Source: Planctomycetota bacterium (GTDB lineage: Bacteria; Planctomycetota; Planctomycetia; Pirellulales; Pirellulaceae). From it: DNA of 12,791 bases. Position 1 is the stretch's first letter, and the number at the start of each line of letters is the position of its first letter. Location: assembly GCA_026692885.1 (NCBI GenBank), contig JAPLNJ010000996.1:1-12791 (forward strand). The letters run 5' to 3'. Shown piece by piece: positions 6,951-12,791 of this stretch. The translations under genes and the position numbers were made by a program. Under the pieces are notes generated by a model. The model saw nothing but the letters and a program-made list of their open reading frames with translations. It ran no database searches and was not told where the DNA came from.

Positions 6951-7319
6951 TTACGAATGTTCCGGGCAACCGCCCGAGGCATGGGACTGGCAACTGGTCC
7001 CTGAATCATCCACCCTCCCTGCCAACCACGCCCGGGCTACTTCATGCACGTTGCCGGAGCAGCCTCGAATAGCCGTGATGCCGTTGCTGGCCAGGACGTT
7101 CACCGCCCCGCCGCCCATATTCCCCGCCAACATCACGGAGACACCCATGCGGGCCAGTTGCGGGACGATATTCGACTTGCATCCGCAGCCGGGCGGGGGA
7201 GTCAAAACCTCTTCCGATACGATCTTGTTCTCGTCATCAATACCGAGGATGGTGAAACTTTGGCAGTGGCCGAAGTGCTGATCGACCTCCGTGCCGTCTG
7301 ACGGTAGCGCGATTTTCAT
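6951..7319 (-). CDS. NifX/NifB-family (dinitrogenase FeMo-cofactor-type) protein
   Basis: A 122-residue single-domain protein of the NifX/NafY/NifB C-terminal family (Nitro_FeMo-Co domain), which binds iron-sulfur or iron-molybdenum cluster precursors. Signs are the N-terminus 'MKIALPSDGTEVDQHFGHC' (family HFG motif) and 'VSVMLAGNMGGGAVNVLASNGI' and 'GCSGNVHEVARAWLAGRV', typical of the fold. It carries extra cysteines: a GCGCKS insert around residues 44-49 and a Cys/His/Gly-rich tail ('CQSHASGGCPEHS'), common in the stand-alone members of anaerobes. No nitrogenase genes are in the window, so this is not evidence of nitrogen fixation. It starts the two-gene unit with the Rieske-like protein. 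The ATG at 7319 is preceded by a modest AAGAAG. Confidence 0.9.
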   Translation of the reverse strand: MKIALPSDGTEVDQHFGHCQSFTILGIDDENKIVSEEVLTPPPGCGCKSNIVPQLARMGVSVMLAGNMGGGAVNVLASNGITAIRGCSGNVHEVARAWLAGRVDDSGTSCQSHASGGCPEHS

Positions 7320-7343
7320 GGGTCTTCTTGTTCTCTGCTGAGT

Positions 7344-7457
7344 CTATGGTGCTTGCGATACGGGTGTCAGCCGCACTTTTGTGTCGGGCGATTTCCGGAC
7401 GCGGACTTGCCGTCCGCAGGAGCCGGTCCGAGCCGACGCGGCGCGGCATTCTAGCAT
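7344..7457 (-). CDS. Possible 37-aa leader peptide
   Basis: A short frame with an unusually good start: AGGAGG, 6 nt, then ATG at 7457. It encodes a basic 37-residue peptide (starting MLECRAASARTG, ending TPVSQAP) with two cysteines. It stops 24 nt before the NifX-like gene, a typical spacing for a translated leader or the first gene of the operon. There is no homology I recognise. The sequence upstream belongs to the degraded lipoprotein-end fragment on the other strand, so the signal may be fortuitous. Confidence 0.3.
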   Translation of the reverse strand: MLECRAASARTGSCGRQVRVRKSPDTKVRLTPVSQAP

Positions 7458-7494
7458 GGGTTCCCTCCTGACGTCCAGTTCGTGAAGGCCGCAA

Positions 7495-7602
7495 CACGCC
7501 GACGTCGTACAGATTCTTTGGAGGAACGACACGCCCTGCAACATAATCAATCTCGATTCCAACCAATTGCTCTCCAAGGACCAGAAACACAGTGGGAGGT
7601 AA
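7495..7602 (+). pseudogene. Orphan copy of lipoprotein 3' end (ASPIC/UnbV fragment), copy 2
   Basis: It encodes 'HADVVQILWRNDTPCNII', then 'NLDSNQLLSKDQKHSGR' and a stop, matching the end of the 3812-6226 lipoprotein without gaps. The frame is closed by a TGA at 7483-7485 and no promoter or start precedes it, so it is a dead fragment. Slightly upstream, 'ccagttcg' then 'tgaaggccgcaa' could be a degraded H/Q-F-G-L-G-E stretch with a small deletion, which would extend the homology to about 7474. About half of the codon differences from copy 1 change the amino acid, as expected without selection. Confidence 0.85.
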
Positions 7603-7607
7603 ACTCC

Positions 7608-7626
7608 TCCCGCTGGCTCAGCGGGA
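7608..7626 (-). terminator. Hairpin at end of minus-strand operon
   Basis: TCCCGCT (7608-7614) pairs with AGCGGGA (7620-7626) over 7 bp around a 5-nt loop. Read on the minus strand, it overlaps the TGA stop of the 7618-8985 gene. Only a short TTT follows downstream on that strand. It is plausible as the operon terminator but weak without a good U-tract. Confidence 0.4.
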
Positions 7627-8985
7627 ACTTTCCCGAGGGCCAGTCGGTGAGGTCGGAGAATGAGCCTGCCGCTGGCCAGGCGCCGCGGGTTCATCTTGCT
7701 GGCTGCGTTCGCGTTCGATCCTAACGCCTTCGTCCTTCGTCTCCGACTTGGTCTTGGGGGCTGCGGCTGCGACCTGGCCCTCCGCCGCGCTGACCACGTC
7801 CATCGGCGAGCGGCGGCGCCACAAGGCCAAACCACGTCCCACGTGGGTCAGGAAGACTTGGCTGCTCTGGATTTCCTCGTCCGATAGTTGATCCACCGCT
7901 CGGACCATCCATTGGCCGGCGGAAATGATGACGGAACGCGGCGGATGCAGTTCCGCCGGAGACAACGCCCACCATTCGAGGACGTGTCCGGTGACGATCA
8001 GCCGCTCGCTAAGTCCGTCGCCCTCGCGATCACTGGGTTGCGGGTCGCTCGGCTTCGCGGAGGCCCACTGGCCATTCCAAAAGCCATCCGGATGCTGGTG
8101 TTCGATCAGTCGCTGGGTCACATCCTGCAGGAACTGCAGGATTGCCGTCCGAGTGGCCGGCGAAAGGATCCGCAGCTGATCGTCCACCCGCAAGAAGACG
8201 TTCAACGTGAAGATTCGATGCGTTCCTAGGCAGACCCCATTAGGCCAGGGTTCCCGCATGATCCGCTCGGCGAGGCGAGCGAAGCTGAGTTCCTGCCCTT
8301 CGGTAGCACGCCAACCCAGGGTCGGCGGGAGAAACAGTGCGTAGGTCAGTGCCGACCATTCGTATTCGGGCTGATTCAGACTGAATTCCCGCAAGGACTG
8401 CTCCACGATCGCCCGGAAGGTCGTGGTACAAGAAGGCGTGATGACCGGGTGAGACAGGGGCGTACCCACCTCCGCCAGACAGGCCACCAGATGGTCCGGG
8501 TGCCAGGAGGAGACTTCGCCTTCCTGGGTCCGCACGGCCACGCCGCCGCCTTTGTCTATCAGCAGTGAGGGTCGATCGGGACCGTACAACGCCGCGAACC
8601 GGCCGTGATCCAAGAGCAGGCGTCGCAAATCGTCCCCGGAAACGAACTCCGGTTCGTGGAACTCCGCGGCTGGGGTCCAGAATCGCAACGCATGATCCAA
8701 GTAGTTGAGGTTGGTCTTATCACCCTTCAGTCGCGGGCGCAGTCGCAGCAGCACGCGCTCCAACTGTTCATCCGAGACCACGGCTTCGTCGTCGTACAGG
8801 GGTTCGATGGCTAGCGGTTGCTCGCGTAGCGGCGGGAGTCGCTGGTCGTCCAGGAGCGCCCGCACTCGGTAAGCTCCCAGGCCGAACAGCAGGCCCAGAA
8901 GGAGCACTTGCCCGCCCAGGTAGTAGCGAGTGGGGCGTCCTTCGGCAGCTGGGGAGTCGGTGGTTGTCGTCACGGGTCGTGTCAT
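7618..8985 (-). CDS. Membrane-anchored protein, possible alpha/alpha-toroid fold
   Basis: A 455-residue protein with one N-terminal membrane segment (about residues 21-40, 'YYLGGQVLLLGLLFGLGAYRV'). The ATG at 8985 lies one base after the stop of the upstream gene; an alternative ATG at 9003 would overlap it by 17 bases. The rest is helical and probably outside the cytoplasm. Segments such as 'CLGTHRIFTLNVFLRV', 'EHQHPDGFWNGQWA', 'VTGHVLEWWALSP' and 'THVGRGLALWRRRSP' recall helical-hairpin barrel folds (prenyltransferase/terpene-cyclase-like toroids), but no DxDD or metal motif is seen, so no activity is claimed. The last 50 or so residues are Lys/Glu/Gln/Pro-rich and likely disordered. It is last in the minus-strand operon and probably works with the multipass protein. 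The family is otherwise unrecognised. Confidence 0.75.
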   Translation of the reverse strand: MTRPVTTTTDSPAAEGRPTRYYLGGQVLLLGLLFGLGAYRVRALLDDQRLPPLREQPLAIEPLYDDEAVVSDEQLERVLLRLRPRLKGDKTNLNYLDHALRFWTPAAEFHEPEFVSGDDLRRLLLDHGRFAALYGPDRPSLLIDKGGGVAVRTQEGEVSSWHPDHLVACLAEVGTPLSHPVITPSCTTTFRAIVEQSLREFSLNQPEYEWSALTYALFLPPTLGWRATEGQELSFARLAERIMREPWPNGVCLGTHRIFTLNVFLRVDDQLRILSPATRTAILQFLQDVTQRLIEHQHPDGFWNGQWASAKPSDPQPSDREGDGLSERLIVTGHVLEWWALSPAELHPPRSVIISAGQWMVRAVDQLSDEEIQSSQVFLTHVGRGLALWRRRSPMDVVSAAEGQVAAAAPKTKSETKDEGVRIERERSQQDEPAAPGQRQAHSPTSPTGPRESSR

Positions 8986-8986
8986 C

Positions 8987-10678
8987 CTACCAGGACTTGT
9001 CATCAATGTTCGGAACCGGCTCCGCCTTTTTCCTGCGTACCATGGCGTCGCCACGCACATTCTGAAAGATCATACCGATCGCGTCTTCGTACACGATCCG
9101 CCACTCGCCGGAGGCACGCAAATACCGCAGTAGTGTGGTCTGCAGTGCCTTGTCCAGAACCACGGTCTGCACGCAGTACCGCCCCAGCACGTTTTGCCAA
9201 CCAGAACGGGTTTCGCGGACCACACGGTAGTCTTTCCAGACTTGCCGCGGCGCTAGATGCAAGTTGGTGGTCATGAACAACTGGATGTCCGCAGGACCGT
9301 CCCACAGCAGCCAATCGCCCCACCACTGCGGATTCATCACCTGACCTTGCGGCGGATGTCCCCGCAGGAACTCTGTCAGTTTCCACGGCGTCGAGGCGGT
9401 GTACAGTTCTTCCGGTACTCGGGACGAGTGCGTCAACAGCGAACGACCGCTTGGTGACACGGCGAACGTCATCCCCATCAGGAGTAAGGCCACCCACGAG
9501 TAACTCCAGGAACGCTCGCGCGGCAGGCCGAACCAACCGCGTCGTGAGACGTGAGCCACGGGCTTTCGAGACCAGAGCGGCCGGCCGCGTTCCCAGATGT
9601 CCGCCAGTTGTGGCGTGACGGCCAGGCCCACCAGCGCGGCATACCACCAAATCATCCGGATTCCGCGCAGCACCGAGGCACCGAACACCGCCAACAGCAA
9701 GACATGGGCCACCGGCACCCGCCATCGACCGTGCCGAAACACAAACAGCATGAGGACCACCGACACCGCAAACTCACGGCCACCCGCCTCGAGAATGGCC
9801 ATCGGTTGCCATTCGGTAATCTCGTGGAGGTTTTCGTTCTTCGCGAACCACAGCGTGTTGAGCAGCAGATCCATCCCGTACGGATTCACCAACGTGGCCG
9901 CCACGGCGAGTTCGAACAGCAGCAGCCAACGGCACACCTCAGGGTCCGCCAGCACCTGGCCCGGGCTCCGCGTACGACACGCCACCTCGATCACCGCGCC
10001 CCCCAGGAAACAAGCCAGCATCAGCAGCCCGCACACGAAGGAGCCGTGCAGATTGGACCAGGCCACCATCAGGAGAGGCACACCGATCCACAAACGCAAC
10101 CGTGAGTTCCGACGCCCCACCTGCGCCGAGGCCGCGGCGCTCCCCGAGGGGGCCACCTCCGCCGTCAGCCACAGCAAGATCGCAAAACAGAGCACGCCAA
10201 AATTCTCAGGTCGCATGGTCGAGACGCGGCTCCAGCCGAGCAGGAAGACCAGGACCACGGCCAGATGAGTGACCACCAGATTGCGACTCTGCAGATAAAA
10301 CGTGCGTCCGATCAGCAGGTAGGTCGCCAACGTAGTGAGTGCGAAGAGGCCAGACAAACCCTCACCGCCTCTCACGCGTTCGACCAACGCGTAGATCACC
10401 TGGGATAACCAGGCGGCGTCGATGACTTTCATGCCTTGCATCAAAGACACAAAGGGGTCTTCAAGCGGGAGTGCCCCGTGTTCGAGAATCCAGTTTCCGT
10501 AGGCCACGTGTCCCCACAGATCGGTCTCCCGCAAAGGGAACAGATTGACCAAGTAGTATAGGGCACACCAGAAGGGAACGATGGCGAGGTGCCACGGCGA
10601 GAGCGCCCAGCGAGGATGCAGTTCGGGACGCAGCAGGGAACTCGCGATTGCGATTTCGGGATCGTGGTTAGTCGCCAT
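8987..10678 (-). CDS. Multipass membrane protein, GT-C glycosyltransferase-like
   Basis: A 563-residue integral membrane protein with about ten hydrophobic segments between residues 27 and 410 (for example around 28-48, 133-152, 196-235, 265-285, 305-350 and 395-412) and a soluble C-terminal domain of about 140 residues. After the first segment comes 'RETDLWGHVAYGNWILEHGALPLEDPF'. This matches the first outside loop of GT-C-type proteins, where an acidic residue in D-x-W-x-H is conserved, so a lipid-linked sugar transferase role is plausible but unproven. The C-terminal part ('NPQWWGDWLLW', 'VLDKALQTTLLRYLRASGEWRIVYED') is the usual tail of this bacterial group. The start codon lies 2 nt after the upstream gene's stop, so translation is probably coupled. 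The next gene begins 1 nt after its own stop. Confidence 0.78.
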   Translation of the reverse strand: MATNHDPEIAIASSLLRPELHPRWALSPWHLAIVPFWCALYYLVNLFPLRETDLWGHVAYGNWILEHGALPLEDPFVSLMQGMKVIDAAWLSQVIYALVERVRGGEGLSGLFALTTLATYLLIGRTFYLQSRNLVVTHLAVVLVFLLGWSRVSTMRPENFGVLCFAILLWLTAEVAPSGSAAASAQVGRRNSRLRLWIGVPLLMVAWSNLHGSFVCGLLMLACFLGGAVIEVACRTRSPGQVLADPEVCRWLLLFELAVAATLVNPYGMDLLLNTLWFAKNENLHEITEWQPMAILEAGGREFAVSVVLMLFVFRHGRWRVPVAHVLLLAVFGASVLRGIRMIWWYAALVGLAVTPQLADIWERGRPLWSRKPVAHVSRRGWFGLPRERSWSYSWVALLLMGMTFAVSPSGRSLLTHSSRVPEELYTASTPWKLTEFLRGHPPQGQVMNPQWWGDWLLWDGPADIQLFMTTNLHLAPRQVWKDYRVVRETRSGWQNVLGRYCVQTVVLDKALQTTLLRYLRASGEWRIVYEDAIGMIFQNVRGDAMVRRKKAEPVPNIDDKSW

Positions 10679-10680
10679 CG

Positions 10681-12242
10681 CTATGGTTTTTCTTGTTTGC
10701 TGCGTTCGCGGATCTCAGCCCGGGAAATGCCGAGCTGATCCCGTGATAGGTAGTGCCATTGACCGTTCTCGTACTTGGCCATGTAGACCTCGCCGATGTC
10801 GTCCATCGCCGGGCTGAACGTGATCTCACCCGTCACTCCCTGCCAGGGGACGTTGCGATAGGCCAGCAGGTCGCGGATCTTGGCGCGGTTCAGCCCCGCC
10901 TCCTGGATCGCCCAGATCAGCATGTTCATCCCGTCGTAGGAATGGGCGGCGTAAGTCTCGACCTCCAGGGCGTCGGGGAATCGCTGGCGGAACGCCTCGC
11001 GGAGATGATCGAGTTTAGGGTCCTTGCGGGTCGGATCCCAAGGGTACGTGCAGATGACGCCCTCGGCGTTCTGGCCCGCGAGCTTCACGAACTCGTCGGA
11101 GGCGCAACGGTCACAGGCGAAGTACGGCTGCTTCATTCCCCGAGCCCGCATCCCATTCAGGATCCTGGCGCCTTCCGCGGCGTCGCCCCAGTGGATGACC
11201 GCATCCAAGTTGAGCTGTTGAAAGTAGTTCAACTGCGGAGTGAAATCCTCGGTGCCCACCTTGTATGTCATCTCGGCAATGATCGGATGCTGCACCCGGC
11301 GGCTGGCGTCCTTGATCTTGCGGATGCCAAACCGGCCATAGCGGTTGCTGGCGCGGATAATCCCGACCCTTTCGAATGGCTTAGCATCCTTACGCCGCCA
11401 CAGGTAATCGTCCAGCATGTAGTTCATTTGGCGGTCGTCACCGATGCAGCGGAAGACCCAGGGGATGTTGGTCTCGATAAACGTCGGGTCGGTGTCGCCG
11501 CTGTTCATCATCGGGATCTCGGCCTTCAAGGCGACACGGATGGCGATGTGGCTGTTCGCACCGTCGATCGTGCCGAGGATCGCCCAGACATTCTGCTGGT
11601 AGGCCAGTTTGATGATCTCGTTGCCCGAGGAACCCCACAGGCCGTTGTCATTGGCGGTCACCAGTTCAAACGGAATGTGCCGTTTCAGGTAGCCGCCCCT
11701 GGCGTTGGCTTCCTCGATCGCCAACTGGCAGCCCTGGTGCATCTTGTTGCCCAATGGTGCATCTTGTTGCCCAAGTTCTCCTCGTGGCTCTTACCCCCTG
11801 TGGCCACGGAGACGGTGGGCGAGATGGGGCCGATGAAGCCGATCTTCACGGTCGTCAGGGTCTCGGGCTCGGGAATCGTGCGGCCGGCACCGGGATACGG
11901 CAACTGTTCGAGGAAATGACGTTTCTCCGGTGTTACGTAGCGGAGCGGTTCGTACTCCGGCGGAATGTGGCCGTACTCGACGTCTTTCTTCAACGGCAGT
12001 TTCGGCGATTGGTAGGCGTTCAGCGAGTTGATCTCCTTGAGAATCGCGGCGGCTTCGACTTCCGCCGGATCGACCGCACTCGCTGCCCCAGCCGGACTCG
12101 TGGGCGCCGCCGGGGCGGCAGCGTCCTTGGCCGCTGCCGCGGAGGCTGGGGCGCCGTCAGACCCGGACAGAGAGCCGGGTTGCCCGAACGCTACCCCAAT
12201 TATCAGGATCATCGAAAACAACGCGGGCATGATGTGTCGCAT
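10681..12242 (-). pseudogene. ABC-type branched-chain amino acid substrate-binding protein, frameshifted by 20-bp duplication
   Basis: A periplasmic-binding-protein type I (Peripla_BP_6/LivK-like) gene read as two frames. The 5' part starts at ATG 12242 (GGGGAG 7 nt upstream) with a signal peptide ('MRHIMPALFSMILIIGVAFG'), an Ala/Pro-rich linker and 'VKIGFIGPISPTVSVATGG', the first strand of the fold. An exact 20-bp tandem duplication (11735-11774) then shifts the frame, and this part runs into a stop at 11685. The 3' part (11754-10681, 357 codons) carries the rest: 'QGCQLAIEEANARGGYL', 'VWAILGTIDGANS', 'RVGIIRASNRYGRFG', 'TPQLNYFQQLNLDAVIHWGDA' and 'VETYAAHSYDGMNML'. Deleting one repeat copy gives a continuous 513-residue protein. 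No permease or ATPase gene is adjacent, so its role may be sensing or substrate delivery and not classical transport. It is annotated as broken; a TTG at 11754 could start the second fragment, but that would lack a signal peptide. Confidence 0.88.
11735..11774. repeat. Exact 20-bp tandem duplication
   Basis: TGGTGCATCTTGTTGCCCAA occurs at 11735-11754 and again at 11755-11774 with no mismatch. Twenty is not a multiple of three, so the copy number decides whether the substrate-binding gene is in frame. The perfect identity means the event is recent or an assembly/sequencing artefact. Confidence 0.97.
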
Positions 12243-12271
12243 GTTAGGTCTCCCCTACATCAATTGTCTTG

Positions 12272-12791
12272 TCACTTCTTGGCTTCGCTCGCCTCAGGCA
12301 CGCTGACTTTGACGTCCTTGACCCAGTCGGGATTCTCTTTCAGACCGGCATAGTACCCGGTGCCGATCGCCCATCCCAAGCCCTTGGCGGTCCCCACCCA
12401 GGTGTCGTTGCCATCGACATCCAAGGCGATGGTAAAACTGTGAGGGACGCCCTGGTCCATGTCGACCGTGTGCAGCAGTTTTCCGGCCCGGTAGACCTGC
12501 GCCTTGCCACGTAGTGTGTCCGAGTCGCGGGTATAGCTCACGACACTCTCCGTGGGAAAATCGGCCACGACGCCCAGGCCCTTGTCCATGGCAAAGTAGC
12601 ACTCATCGGCGCTGCGGGCCTTGACGTTATTTGTGAAATTGCTCGGCAGGCCGGTCTCGTGGTCGTAGAAGCCGCGCCAGTGGCGGCCGTCGTAGCGGCA
12701 GGTGCCAAAGTAGGAGGAGACCCAGAACACATCGTCTCCCACAGGGCTGACGCCCGTGACGATGACGTGAATGATCCCATCGTCGCGATAC
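12272..12791 (-). CDS. Propeller-repeat protein, C-terminal part (cut by window edge)
   Basis: The frame is open from the right window edge to the stop at 12272, so only the C-terminal 172 or so residues are visible; a GTG at 12742 is internal. The sequence has blade-like repeats of the two-component-regulator-propeller type: 'DDVFWVSSYFGTCRYDGRHWRGFYDHETGLPSNF' is split here as 'VFWVSSYFGTCRYDG' and 'HWRGFYDHETGLPSN', followed by 'ADECYFAMDKGLGVVAD' and 'DTWVGTAKGLGWAIGTGYY'. These W-x-G-T/G-L-x-x blades usually form secreted or periplasmic beta-propellers. No kinase or DNA-binding domain follows; the protein ends in a charged tail soon after the last blade. It is the first visible gene of the minus-strand operon, 29 nt before the substrate-binding gene. 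Its N-terminus and any signal peptide lie outside the window. Confidence 0.8.
   Translation of the reverse strand, partial: YRDDGIIHVIVTGVSPVGDDVFWVSSYFGTCRYDGRHWRGFYDHETGLPSNFTNNVKARSADECYFAMDKGLGVVADFPTESVVSYTRDSDTLRGKAQVYRAGKLLHTVDMDQGVPHSFTIALDVDGNDTWVGTAKGLGWAIGTGYYAGLKENPDWVKDVKVSVPEASEAKK

Noticed and set aside
9551..10268. Two long plus-strand frames opposite the multipass membrane protein
   Set aside because: Translations are His/Arg/Pro/Gln-rich with no fold signs. The minus strand shows clear membrane segments.
10753..11919. A 388-codon open frame on the plus strand across the substrate-binding gene
   Set aside because: It is antisense to a clearly recognisable binding-protein fold. 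Its translation is Val/Asp/Leu/Arg-rich without motifs, typical of the complement of a GC-rich gene.

Overview
The window looks like a chromosomal segment of a GC-rich planctomycete (Pirellulales-like). This rests on the gene content: a multi-repeat FG-GAP/VCBS lipoprotein with a C-terminal ASPIC/UnbV stretch, a propeller-type secreted protein, a large DLWGH-type multipass membrane protein and a membrane-anchored 'QHPDGFWNGQW' protein. A NifX-like protein beside a Rieske-like protein hints at anaerobic or redox-related ancestry. No taxonomic search was possible, so the assignment is inference.

Left part (1-2240): a 95-residue unknown protein, about 580 bases of non-coding DNA, then a complete tyrosine recombinase. 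The non-coding stretch holds a 34-bp imperfect palindrome (14-bp arms around a 6-bp spacer) shaped like a tyrosine-recombinase core site. On its far side the recombinase abuts the broken end of an alpha/beta-hydrolase gene, so this looks like a mobile-element or recombination scar.

Middle part (2241-7602): the hydrolase remnant (minus strand; one in-frame TGA, 3' half missing) is divergent from a plus-strand pair, an O-methyltransferase followed by the FG-GAP lipoprotein. Next comes a scrambled zone: the C-terminal relic of a second methyltransferase with two compensating frameshifts, a minus-strand NifX-like/Rieske-like pair, and an orphan 108-bp second copy of the lipoprotein's 3' end, about 85% identical. 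The two lipoprotein ends bracket the relic and the redox pair as diverged direct repeats.

Right part (7608-12791): a tightly packed minus-strand operon. In transcription order it encodes a propeller-like protein (cut by the window edge), a Leu/Ile/Val-type ABC substrate-binding protein, a GT-C-like multipass membrane protein and a membrane-anchored protein of probable alpha/alpha fold. The genes are 1-29 nt apart. The substrate-binding gene is split by an exact 20-bp tandem duplication; removing one copy restores a 513-codon reading frame.

No defence system, CRISPR array, rRNA or tRNA was seen. The most interesting signals are the recombinase plus its palindromic site, the 20-bp frameshifting duplication, the bracketed redox cassette and the Rieske-like protein lacking its fourth cluster ligand.
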